Below, one piece after another: positions 1-13,197 of a stretch of 25,000 bases of DNA. The position numbers and the translations under genes were made by a program. The first letter of the stretch is position 1, and each line of letters opens with the position of its first letter. Source of the stretch: Methanobacterium sp. BAmetb5 (GTDB taxonomy: Archaea > Methanobacteriota > Methanobacteria > Methanobacteriales > Methanobacteriaceae). The stretch lies in assembly GCF_003491305.1 (NCBI RefSeq), contig NZ_CP022706.1, positions 1,110,001-1,135,000 of the forward strand, in the 5' to 3' direction. The notes under the pieces are model-generated. The model saw nothing but the letters and a program-made list of their open reading frames with translations, did not search any database and had not been told where the DNA came from.

Positions 1-342
1 GTCTACAATCGTGGTTTCGACACGGGATTCTACTTCCAGACACCCCACCAGACCAGTAGTTACAACCAGGCCACCCATACCAAAAAAGACATTGGTGAGG
101 TGGTTAATTATTATTCCCAAGTGAATGCTGCAGAAATAAGACTGTGGAACTCTCTAGAAGTGGGAGATGAGATTATGGTGCAGGGCCCTACCACGGGATC
201 CATCAATCAGAAGGTGAAATCCATCCAGATTCACCACAAGAATATATCTAAAGCAAAAAAAGGACAAAATGTGGGCATTCTACTCAAAAATAGAGTTAGA
301 CCTGGCGATTTAGTTTACAAACGGATTAAAAGGGAAATTTGA
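1..342 (+). CDS. Peptidase U32 family protein, C-terminal fragment
   Basis: The reading frame is open from base 1, so this is the 3' end of a gene that begins outside the window; 113 residues are visible. It opens with [11 protein letters not shown], which resembles the NRGF-TGF segment near the end of the U32 (collagenase-like protease, COG0826) catalytic domain. The remainder ([14 protein letters not shown], then [20 protein letters not shown]) looks like the small beta-barrel found at the C-terminus of U32 proteins, similar to domain 2 of translation factors. Known members include YegQ/YhbU-like proteins, several of which act in RNA modification rather than proteolysis, so the substrate cannot be stated. 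An internal ATG at 100 is not the real start because the homology runs upstream of it. Confidence 0.8.
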   Translation, partial: VYNRGFDTGFYFQTPHQTSSYNQATHTKKDIGEVVNYYSQVNAAEIRLWNSLEVGDEIMVQGPTTGSINQKVKSIQIHHKNISKAKKGQNVGILLKNRVRPGDLVYKRIKREI

Positions 343-429
343 ATTGAATTGAATTAAACTGATTATCACCATACACTATGTAATGGGATCTACCCCCTGC
401 CTTCTATCTTAAATTTTAGTTATTAAAAT

Positions 430-437
430 AAAAAAAA
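430..437 (-). terminator. T8 run ending the MarR-MFS operon
   Basis: An eight-T run on the minus strand lies about 60 bases after the MFS stop codon. Archaeal RNA polymerase terminates at such oligo-T tracts without needing a hairpin. Confidence 0.45.
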
Positions 438-449
438 GAGGAAATGAAC

Positions 450-468
450 TTTTTTATGAAGATTTTTT
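450..468 (+). terminator. Paired T6 runs after the U32 gene
   Basis: Two six-T tracts (450-455 and 463-468) on the plus strand lie between the convergent U32 and MFS genes and could end U32 transcription. Confidence 0.35.
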
Positions 469-499
469 CCCTACGTGTCTCTCAATTTTTTTTGCTTAT

Positions 500-1963
500 C
501 TAGGAATCTTTTTCTTCCATTCGATTGCTTAAAACTACATCTTTAAGGAAGAAACAGGATACCAATCCCATTATGCTTATAATGAGGCCGAAAAGGTACA
601 CGTTGTGAATGGCCAGGTTCATGAGATCCGGGGGAATGTTACTGGCCGTGTTGATGTCCTGGTTTATGGTTAAATTTACTATCACTCCAAATATAGGCAG
701 GGCAACCGTGGCTCCAATGTTTCTGAAAAACTGCATGGATGCTGTTCCCACTGCTATGTCCCTACGAGAAACTGCATTCTGCACAGCAACGTTGAATATG
801 GGGTAGGTCATACCGGTACCCGCCCCCAGCACCGCGGCGTAGATCACCAGTTCCCAGATAGTGCTGCCTGTTCCCAGGGTAGATAGCAAAAACATGCCGG
901 CGGTGATGATTATGAAGGCCATTACGGCTAATTTTTTATAAGTCCCGGTTCGGGAAATTATCTGGCCGGCAAGGATGGAGGAAAAGGTTAAACTTAAAAG
1001 CATGGGGATGATAAGCAGCCCCGAGTATTCTGGACTTAACTTTTGAACTCCCTGAATGAAAAGAGGGAGATATATGATTCCACAGAACATCACCGCACTG
1101 GAAAGGAACATGGCCACCGCCGAAACATTGAATACTGATTTTTTAAACAGGCGGAGGGGTAAAATAGGTTCTTTTGCTCTTTTTTCTTGGTATAAGAATG
1201 TGGCCACCATGACCCCTGCAAAAATGAACAGGGCAACCAGGAGAGAACGGGGGATGTTCGGGTTTTCAATGAAGGTCAAAGCCAGGAACATGGAACTTAA
1301 TGATGCTATTAACGTGATTATTCCCTTGTAATCAATTATTCGTTCCTTTAACACCTCTTCCATGTGGGGGAAGTACGAGAGGAGAAGGTAGATAGCAGTC
1401 AGACCAACTGGTATGTTGATGAAAAACACCCATCTCCAGCCCACAAAACCGGTGATAAATCCTCCCAGAACCGGTCCCAGGACGTTGGCCAGTCCGAATA
1501 CTGATGAGAGGATTCCCGCGTATTTTCCTCGCTGTCGTGGGGGAAATATCTCGGCGACCACTATGAAGGGAATGGTCATGAGTATTCCCCCACCCATCCC
1601 CTGCAGTCCCCGGAAGAAGGTGAGTTGCAACATGTCCCCGGCAAAACCACAGAGAATAGAAGCAGCTACAAATAGTGCAATACCTAATACTAAGATGCGC
1701 TTCCTACCATACATATCTGAAAGCTTTCCTGAAAGGATTATAGCTATGGTTGATGCCAGCATGTAGATGGTAAAGGGCCATACATAGTAAGCCATGCCTC
1801 CCAGGCTACTGATGACTTGAGGCATAGCCGTGCTCATTATGGAGTTATCCAGGGCACCCACCAGTAGACTGACCATTAAAGCCGTCATGAGCACTTTAAC
1901 CTCTACCGGTGCTAATTTACCCCCCGCACTAGGATTACCATTTTTAAAATCAACATCAGTCAT
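500..1963 (-). CDS. MFS multidrug efflux transporter, DHA2/EmrB-QacA type
   Basis: A 487-residue integral membrane protein, probably a proton-driven exporter of drugs or toxic metabolites. Features seen: a first helix with the DHA2 pattern ALDNSIMSTAMPQV, MFS motif A in the loop after helix 2 (GKLSDMYGRKR, about residues 100-110), RGLQGMGGG in helix 4, and FGLANVLGPVLGGF followed by WRWVFFINIPVG, which is diagnostic of the 14-helix family. Length is normal for the family (about 470-520). The ATG at 1963 lies inside the end of the upstream MarR gene (8-base overlap), so the two are probably translated together, and the pump is likely controlled by that regulator. The substrate cannot be read from the sequence. 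Confidence 0.9.
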   Translation of the reverse strand: MTDVDFKNGNPSAGGKLAPVEVKVLMTALMVSLLVGALDNSIMSTAMPQVISSLGGMAYYVWPFTIYMLASTIAIILSGKLSDMYGRKRILVLGIALFVAASILCGFAGDMLQLTFFRGLQGMGGGILMTIPFIVVAEIFPPRQRGKYAGILSSVFGLANVLGPVLGGFITGFVGWRWVFFINIPVGLTAIYLLLSYFPHMEEVLKERIIDYKGIITLIASLSSMFLALTFIENPNIPRSLLVALFIFAGVMVATFLYQEKRAKEPILPLRLFKKSVFNVSAVAMFLSSAVMFCGIIYLPLFIQGVQKLSPEYSGLLIIPMLLSLTFSSILAGQIISRTGTYKKLAVMAFIIITAGMFLLSTLGTGSTIWELVIYAAVLGAGTGMTYPIFNVAVQNAVSRRDIAVGTASMQFFRNIGATVALPIFGVIVNLTINQDINTASNIPPDLMNLAIHNVYLFGLIISIMGLVSCFFLKDVVLSNRMEEKDS

Positions 1964-2429
1964 TTTTTACTCCCTGTATCTTGAACAAAAGCTTTTTAAT
2001 GGTTTTCACTGAACGGGTGAGTTCTTCCATTTCATCCCCATTTAAGCCAGATAAGTTGTTCAACATGTTTTCCTCCACCTTAATCCGTGCCTTTTTCATG
2101 AACTCCTCACCCTCGGGAGTAATACTGATTAAAGTTATCCTACGATCCTTTTTATCCCCTTTACGTTCCACCATGCCGTCAGAAACCAGTTTATCAATGT
2201 GAGCCGTCATGTTAGGTCGGGAAATGTAGAGATACTCCCCAATAACCGATATGGGGAGACTTCCCCGGTGCATCAACAGCCCCATGATCTGATAATAAGC
2301 AGCTGATGTTTGTTTATTCTTAAAATCCTTTGATGTGCGTACTTTCTGGTAAAAAATAGGTACGTATATTAAAAGATCGTCCAACATGTCCCTGATCTGT
2401 GTATCTTTATCTGTCACCCAATCCACCAC
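1956..2429 (-). CDS. MarR family transcriptional regulator
   Basis: A 157-residue winged-helix regulator, probably a ligand-responsive repressor of the overlapping efflux gene. The central part has the MarR wHTH: LPISVIGEYLYISRPNMTAH is the helix-turn-helix with recognition helix, followed by VERKGDKKDRR, the basic beta wing, then a long C-terminal dimerisation helix. The start is GTG at 2429 or the next codon GTG at 2426. The nearby ATG at 2431 is in another frame and hits a stop after five codons. No Shine-Dalgarno sequence is seen. A TATA element at 2489-2496 and a dyad at 2447-2469 precede the gene, which suggests autoregulation. Confidence 0.87.
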   Translation of the reverse strand: MVDWVTDKDTQIRDMLDDLLIYVPIFYQKVRTSKDFKNKQTSAAYYQIMGLLMHRGSLPISVIGEYLYISRPNMTAHIDKLVSDGMVERKGDKKDRRITLISITPEGEEFMKKARIKVEENMLNNLSGLNGDEMEELTRSVKTIKKLLFKIQGVKND

Positions 2430-2446
2430 ATTTAATTAAATTATTG

Positions 2447-2469
2447 AATAGTTAATTTTTTGAACTATT
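2447..2469. promoter_or_regulatory. Candidate MarR operator: inverted repeat AATAGTT-N9-AACTATT
   Basis: Perfect seven-base arms are centred at about 2458. The site lies 18 bases upstream of the marR GTG and covers the start point expected about 25 bases downstream of the TATA element at 2489-2496. A repressor bound here would block transcription of marR-MFS. That it is the MarR site is inference. Confidence 0.45.
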
Positions 2470-2488
2470 AATTAAATGAATCATTTGT

Positions 2489-2498
2489 TATATAAAGG
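2489..2498 (-). promoter_or_regulatory. Archaeal TATA box/BRE for the MarR-MFS operon
   Basis: On the minus strand this reads CCTTTATATA, a close match to a euryarchaeal BRE plus TATA box. It lies about 60 bases before the GTG start and predicts initiation near 2466, inside the dyad. Confidence 0.5.
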
Positions 2499-2664
2499 TT
2501 AGGATTCGGGTAGCTCCGTGATCAATAGGTAGTTAAGATCCCAACCCAAGATAGAAATAGAAAAATTTTATCTCACAATAAGGTTATATCTAATAAGGAG
2601 ATACTGAAAGTAAAAGCCCAAAAAGACTTATAATAATGGGAGAATGTTCCAGAAAGGAGTTGAT

Positions 2665-3935
<1,271 letters not shown>

Positions 3936-3986
3936 GGAAATTCCATAAAAAATCTAATTAAATCCATCCCCCCATAAAAACCCGGA

Positions 3987-4436
<450 letters not shown>

Positions 4437-4457
4437 AAATATTCACTCAAAGTCATT

Positions 4458-5282
4458 TTAAAGCTGGAACCCTACACCCGATGCCAGGGGGATGAATTTA
4501 TCCCCAAACTCTCCTTTAAAGCGACATAATGCTTCAAAACCCGTGCAATGACCCATGGCAATGACTTCCGGGTTCAGTTTTTTGATGGCCTCCACTGTTT
4601 TTTCTATTCTCTGGGGAGGGGCATTCATGAGGTGGGAACCTCCGATAACTGCGTATATTTCGTCCTGGAAGTATTCCTTGGCAGAGTAGAGTATGTTGAC
4701 TATGCCCTTATGGGCACATCCGGAAACCAACACCAGCCCCTCGTCAGTTTTTATCACCAGGTTCAGTTCATCCTCAAATTTATCCAGTAGGAGTTTTCCA
4801 TCCACATCAACCCTCAAATATGAGGGTATGGGTTCAAAACCGCACTGGTAATCCACCTGGTTGAAGATCCAGGTATCTTTACCCAGGGAAGTGTTCTCGG
4901 TGACCCATTCCCGGTTAAGTGTTTCCGGATCAACTGTTTCTGGGAAACCAATGTAACGTTTCTCATCATCCTCCACTGCATATTTGGGAGCTAAGGCCTG
5001 AGGATGCATATAAAATTTGGTTTCATTAGGTTGACTGTTGATTTTACTGTCCATTAAGGCGGATAATCCACCAGTGTGGTCGTTGTGCCCGTGACTGAGG
5101 AGCACTTCCTCCACGGTAGTGATGCCCAAAACATCCAGGTTCTGTCTCATTACCAGGGGAGTTTTTCCCGTGTCCACCATAAAGGTTTTGTTATCCCGTT
5201 CCACCAGTAAGGAAAACCCATGCTCAGCATATAAATTTGATTTAAATCCCGCCCGGTTATCTATTATACAAGTAATCTTCAT
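4458..5282 (-). CDS. MBL-fold metallo-hydrolase (COG1237, dihydropterin-related type)
   Basis: A 274-residue metallo-beta-lactamase-fold enzyme. The metal-binding signature SHGHNDHTGG is at residues 63-72, preceded by FMVDTGKT. Later ligands are suggested by VSGCAHKGIVNIL, IGGSHL and AMGHCTGFEA. This arrangement matches COG1237, whose archaeal members (MJ0301 type) are annotated as 7,8-dihydropterin-6-methyl-4-(beta-D-ribofuranosyl)-aminobenzene-5'-phosphate synthase, linked to methanopterin-like cofactors. The biochemical role in this organism is not certain. GGTG eight to nine bases before the ATG is a usable ribosome site. It leads a probable two-gene unit with the DUF123 gene. Confidence 0.8.
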   Translation of the reverse strand: MKITCIIDNRAGFKSNLYAEHGFSLLVERDNKTFMVDTGKTPLVMRQNLDVLGITTVEEVLLSHGHNDHTGGLSALMDSKINSQPNETKFYMHPQALAPKYAVEDDEKRYIGFPETVDPETLNREWVTENTSLGKDTWIFNQVDYQCGFEPIPSYLRVDVDGKLLLDKFEDELNLVIKTDEGLVLVSGCAHKGIVNILYSAKEYFQDEIYAVIGGSHLMNAPPQRIEKTVEAIKKLNPEVIAMGHCTGFEALCRFKGEFGDKFIPLASGVGFQL

Positions 5283-5405
5283 GTAAATACACCCTGAACC
5301 AGTTAGTTCCCCATCGTTCCTAGTATCCCCTACATATGTTCTTAACTATATACCCCCAACATAAATTAATGATCATCACATCCCTAAAGTTAAACGGTGA
5401 ATTAA

Positions 5406-5816
5406 ATGGAATATACCTTTCAAGCCAGAGGACATCACAACGTAACCTCCCAGCACAAAACCACCTTCGAAGTAACCCAGGATACCGAGATAGGACTGGC
5501 AGCAGATTGTATCGTGGGAATATCGGCTAATGTTTCCTTAAAAGACATTCCCCGCGAGATGAAGGATGCCATCCAAAATGAAGAAACGAAGATTCAGGTG
5601 ATCCTGGAAACAGAAAATGCGAAAGACGTTATTACCGGTTATGGGCACTCGGCACTGACTCTGGATCACCCCACCGACATGGTTTGTCGTAAAAGTAGTT
5701 ACACTTGCAGCCGGACCCTGATGATACAAGCGGATAAAGCTGCCGTGGATTTGAACCCCGACCTGGTAAAGGATCTACAGGAGGGAAAACCCCTGAAAGT
5801 AATAATTAAGGTCTGA
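5406..5816 (+). CDS. DUF371 family protein
   Basis: A 136-residue soluble protein matching the archaeal DUF371/COG2090 family from the opening ARGHHNVTSQHKTTFEVT and LAADCIVGISAN, with a later TGYGHSALTLDHPTDMV. No catalytic role is known to me. The two histidines in the N-terminal GHHNV stretch and the D-CIVG motif are the most family-typical elements. A GGTGA ribosome site at 5396-5400 supports the ATG at 5406, and an ACTATATA element near 5346-5353 could be its TATA box. It is divergent from the MBL-fold gene. Confidence 0.8.
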   Translation: MEYTFQARGHHNVTSQHKTTFEVTQDTEIGLAADCIVGISANVSLKDIPREMKDAIQNEETKIQVILETENAKDVITGYGHSALTLDHPTDMVCRKSSYTCSRTLMIQADKAAVDLNPDLVKDLQEGKPLKVIIKV

Positions 5817-5844
5817 AAATAATATTTAATGGATAAAAAAAAGT

Positions 5845-5977
<133 letters not shown>

Positions 5978-5990
5978 CTCTTACTTACAC

Positions 5991-6000
5991 TATTTAAAGG
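5991..6000 (-). promoter_or_regulatory. BRE/TATA of tRNA-Leu
   Basis: The minus strand reads CCTTTAAATA about 55 bases upstream of the mature tRNA. It predicts a short 5' leader of about 30 bases to be removed by RNase P. Confidence 0.5.
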
Positions 6001-6183
6001 TTACCGTTACTGATTGGTACCCTATTTAAATGCTTAAAACAGTTTACCTGAACAATAAAAAGCCCCTAATTATTACCAGAGTTTTTTCATTATTGTGAAT
6101 TACTTTAAAGGGTTTTAAGTAATTAGAAGATAAAGATTGAAATATTAGAAATAAATCAGTTGATCGGCAGGGTGCTTTCATTT

Positions 6184-6486
6184 ATGCAGGCAGTTAAAAC
6201 CACTCCCCAGGGAATAAACGTGATGATAGAAGTTTCACCTAAGTCAGACCAGTTCCAGATAACCGGCTACAACCAGTGGAGGAAAACCCTGGAAGTGAAA
6301 CTTAAATCCCCGCCAACTAAAGGTAAAGCCAATAAGGAACTAATGAAAGAGTTCTCCAAATTGACGGGTCACGCCACGGACATTGTTGCCGGGCATAAAA
6401 GCCGGCAGAAGACCATTTTAATATATGATATGGGTGAGGAGGAGTTTAATAAGATTTTAGAGGACTTGAATCTGACCTTTGGTTAG
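6184..6486 (+). CDS. DUF167 (YggU) family protein
   Basis: A small protein of about 100 residues in the DUF167/YggU family. The signature runs from IEVSPKSDQF through LEVKLKSPPTKGKANKELM to IVAGHKSRQKTILI. The fold is known for homologues, but I know of no agreed function. The ATG at 6184 is chosen: it gives the family-typical N-terminus (MQAVKTTPQGINVMIEVSP) and has AGGGTG nine bases upstream. Upstream in-frame TTG (6160) and GTG (6172) would add non-conserved residues. It is a single gene, convergent with rfbB. Confidence 0.82.
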   Translation: MQAVKTTPQGINVMIEVSPKSDQFQITGYNQWRKTLEVKLKSPPTKGKANKELMKEFSKLTGHATDIVAGHKSRQKTILIYDMGEEEFNKILEDLNLTFG

Positions 6487-6556
6487 ATAAGCCCTAATTT
6501 TAAACTAAGGCCACAACTTTAAAACATGCCCCCACAACTGACATCCACATCATTTT

Positions 6557-6566
6557 AAAAAAAAAA
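6557..6566 (-). terminator. T10 run ending the rfbC-rfbB operon
   Basis: A ten-T tract on the minus strand lies about 30 bases after the rfbB stop codon, a strong archaeal oligo-T terminator. Confidence 0.55.
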
Positions 6567-6594
6567 TAGTTAAGGTGTGCTGGTTAGGCACATC

Positions 6595-7530
<936 letters not shown>

Positions 7531-7542
7531 TAAAAATCACCT

Positions 7543-8031
<489 letters not shown>

Positions 8032-8040
8032 TTGGAAAGT

Positions 8041-8050
8041 TTTATATATC
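8041..8050 (-). promoter_or_regulatory. TATA box of the rfbC-like/rfbB operon
   Basis: The minus strand reads GATATATAAA preceded by purine-rich AGAGA (BRE-like). The predicted start is near 8020, ten bases before the ATG at 8010, which decides the start codon. Confidence 0.5.
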
Positions 8051-8222
8051 TCTCTCTTATTAACCATTACCATGGATAATCTGGGGGGAACATATAAGCC
8101 ATTTATCAAATACCCCTGTCCAAAAATATGAAAGATATTTAATGCATGAAGATTATTTTAGAAATAAATTGAAATAATTTTAGACTAAAACTTGCAGATT
8201 TAATTATTACCCATTTAGCACG

Positions 8223-8248
8223 TCCCTGAATATCTAAAGATACAGGGA
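8223..8248 (+). promoter_or_regulatory. Inverted repeat TCCCTG-N14-CAGGGA upstream of galU
   Basis: Perfect six-base arms lie 30 bases before the galU ATG and just ahead of its ribosome site. It could be a leader hairpin or a protein-binding site; the sequence alone does not decide. Confidence 0.3.
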
Positions 8249-8278
8249 ACTGGAAATTAGAATTAAGGAGGCACGATT

Positions 8279-9124
<846 letters not shown>

Positions 9125-9133
9125 ATATTTCAC

Positions 9134-9170
9134 CTTAGGAGGAATTCTAAGCAATGAATTCCTTTCTAAG
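9134..9170 (+). terminator. Strong stem-loop after galU
   Basis: The arms AGGAATTC and GAATTCCT (8 perfect pairs) enclose an eight-base loop and are extended by CTTAG/CTAAG across a small internal loop. It begins ten bases after the galU stop. No T run follows, so it may be a 3' stabilising or processing hairpin rather than a terminator. Confidence 0.4.
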
Positions 9171-9254
9171 ATTACCTACACTTGAAAATCCATTTCTTAC
9201 CTGTTTCATATAATTAATCTTCCGGGATAAGAGCCTAGGTAAGCAATAAATTAG

Positions 9255-10145
9255 TTAGGATTTAGAAGCTAAAATTTCTTCTTTAGCTTTTTTAGCCTGT
9301 TCAAAATTAGGATTTAACTCTAAAGCCTTTTCAAAGCATTCCAGGGCTTCTTGATCTACACCCATTTGCATGATTGTAATTCCTTTGGAATAATAACCTC
9401 TTGCATCATCTGGATCTAACAATATAACCCTATTAAAACATGTTAAGGCTTCTTTATTTCTTTTAAGTTCATTTAAAACAAGTCCTTTATCTCCCCAACC
9501 CCCTGTAAATTTCGGATTTAACTTTAATACCTCATCAAAACAATCCAAAGCTTTTTGGTATTTACCAAACTCTTTTAGAATATTTCCTTTGTTATACCAT
9601 GCAATATAATCATTTTTGTCTAACTCTAAAACTTTGTTGTAGCATTCTAAAGCTTCTTTATCCCTTCCAAACCTTTTTTCTAAAATGAAACCATAGTTGT
9701 ACCATGCTTTGGAATCTTTTGGGTTTATTTTTGAAGCCTCCTTGAAACATTCTAAAGCTTCTTGATACCTTCCAAGTATTTCAAGGGTTACTCCTTTATT
9801 ATACCACACTTTATAATTTCCTTGATCCAATTTTAAAGATTCATTATAGCATTTTAATGCTTCTTTTTGTTTTTTGAGATTTCCTAAAGTCATACCTTTC
9901 TTAAACCAATTCATTGGATCTTTTGAGTTTAATTCTAAAGATTTATCGTAGCATTCTAAAGCTTCTTGATACCTTCCAAGTTTCAAAAGGGCAGAACCTT
10001 TATTGTACCATGTTTCAGATCGGTTTGGAGACAACTTTATAGCTTTGTCGAAACATTCCAATGCTTCTTGATATTTACCAAGATTAGCAAGTTTAATACC
10101 ATTAGCATTAGCTGAACTCTTTTTGAAACTATCAAATAATCCCAT
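9255..10145 (-). CDS. TPR-repeat protein
   Basis: A 296-residue protein composed of about eight tandem 34-residue tetratricopeptide repeats after a short N-terminus (MGLFDSFKKS). Each repeat follows W-x-NKG...L-x-YQEALECF-x-KAL-x-L-P. The fifth repeat carries one extra residue (EKRFGRDKEALE). TPR arrays scaffold protein-protein contacts; no enzymatic domain, signal peptide or membrane helix is seen, so the partner is unknown. AGGTGA lies close to the ATG. The gene is visibly richer in A/T than the sugar genes around it, and parts of neighbouring repeats are identical at DNA level, so the array has grown by recent internal duplication. Confidence 0.85.
   Translation of the reverse strand: MGLFDSFKKSSANANGIKLANLGKYQEALECFDKAIKLSPNRSETWYNKGSALLKLGRYQEALECYDKSLELNSKDPMNWFKKGMTLGNLKKQKEALKCYNESLKLDQGNYKVWYNKGVTLEILGRYQEALECFKEASKINPKDSKAWYNYGFILEKRFGRDKEALECYNKVLELDKNDYIAWYNKGNILKEFGKYQKALDCFDEVLKLNPKFTGGWGDKGLVLNELKRNKEALTCFNRVILLDPDDARGYYSKGITIMQMGVDQEALECFEKALELNPNFEQAKKAKEEILASKS
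9748..9981. repeat. Near-identical DNA repeats within the TPR gene
   Basis: An exact 30-base repeat occurs at 9748-9777 and 9952-9981, 204 bases apart, which is two 34-codon TPR units. A partial copy begins at 9643, 105 bases (35 codons) away. Confidence 0.8.
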
Positions 10146-10167
10146 GAACTCACCTGATTAATAAAAT

Positions 10168-10329
10168 TTATTTAGGTGGAACTCCTTCAGGCCAACAAGT
10201 ATATGTGGCGTGACCTACAACAAAACTTATTCCTGCAATTCCATGGGCAAGATCAATTGATCCACCTATAATATCGCCAGAAGTTATCTTATTAATACCG
10301 ATCAAATTACTACTATTTGATAATAACAT
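10168..10329 (-). CDS. Small hypothetical protein (53 codons)
   Basis: An open frame of 53 codons lies 22 bases upstream of the TPR gene on the same strand. It starts MLLSNSSNLIGINKITSG and ends HATYTCWPEGVPPK before TAA. It has glycine-rich, mildly hydrophobic composition and no family that I recognise. A TTAAATATAA element about 25 bases upstream could give a near-leaderless transcript, with GTG at 10335 as another possible start. No ribosome site is seen. It may be a real small gene co-transcribed with the TPR gene, or the remnant of a larger one. Confidence 0.35.
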   Translation of the reverse strand: MLLSNSSNLIGINKITSGDIIGGSIDLAHGIAGISFVVGHATYTCWPEGVPPK

Positions 10330-10629
10330 AACCACAGATATTGGGCTAAAACTTATATTTAATACTTTCTATTCATATTAACATATACAAAACATCAGTA
10401 TTTAAGAACATAAAAAAATATAAATTCTAATTAAATGTTTAATAATTATTTAAATTAGTATTAAAGAATAATTAATGCTTAATTTTTAATTTAATTAAAA
10501 TTAAGCCTTTTTTATATAATTTTAACGACTAATCCTAAAAAATGAAATAAAAAAAAGTGTTATTCTATTAAACAACAATAATGAACGAAAAAATAGTTAA
10601 TTAAATAAAATAAATCCCAAAATACTTAA
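10330..10629. other. AT-rich intergenic region
   Basis: About 300 bases of very A/T-rich sequence with short TTAATTAA-like palindromes and A/T tracts. I see no RNA gene or ORF of useful length. Its right part carries the galE terminator and its left edge a possible promoter for the small ORF. Confidence 0.6.
10537..10556 (-). terminator. T-run terminator of galE
   Basis: On the minus strand a T8 run (10549-10556) is followed by a T6 run (10537-10542), about 75-90 bases after the galE stop. Confidence 0.45.
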
Positions 10630-11639
<1,010 letters not shown>

Positions 11640-11695
11640 TGGCTACCAGTCAATTGTAGGTTAGTAATGTGGATTTCTGTGAAACAATGGAAAAA

Positions 11696-11706
11696 AGTTT
11701 TATATA
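11696..11706 (+). promoter_or_regulatory. TATA box of the nuclease-lipoprotein gene
   Basis: GTTTTATATAC about 60-70 bases before the ATG is the best TATA match in this gap. Confidence 0.4.
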
Positions 11707-11763
11707 CTAAAAAATCTTCTTATTATTTAATAAATAAATTAATTCCTACAGAATACCATCAGG

Positions 11764-12267
<504 letters not shown>

Positions 12268-12304
12268 AATAAGATTAAAATTAACCAAAAAACAATAACG
12301 AAGT

Positions 12305-13081
<777 letters not shown>

Positions 13082-13111
13082 TTTTTTAATAGACTCATTA
13101 TTTTTCAGTAA

Positions 13112-13130
13112 ATATTATATATATTATCAA
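13112..13130. promoter_or_regulatory. Shared TATA-rich divergent promoter region
   Basis: AAATATTATATATATTATC is nearly symmetrical and sits about 35 bases from the ATG of the acidic protein and about 70 bases from the ATG of the ATPase gene. It could serve either strand. Confidence 0.35.
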
Positions 13131-13197
13131 CTATTCGTAATATTGCTAATAAGTATTAAAATTGATATAGCCCAAAAAGTGCTATGAAGGTTGAAAA

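Noticed and set aside
339..357. Short GAATT direct repeats after the U32 gene
   Set aside because: Only three imperfect five-base units in A/T-rich intergenic sequence; no sign of a CRISPR or mobile element.
1413..1766. 117-codon plus-strand ORF inside the MFS gene
   Set aside because: It lies wholly opposite a well-supported transporter gene and has no recognisable domain.
13167..13185. ATAGC...GCTAT inverted repeat before the RloC-like gene
   Set aside because: Five-base arms are expected by chance in such A/T-rich sequence, and no second element supports it.
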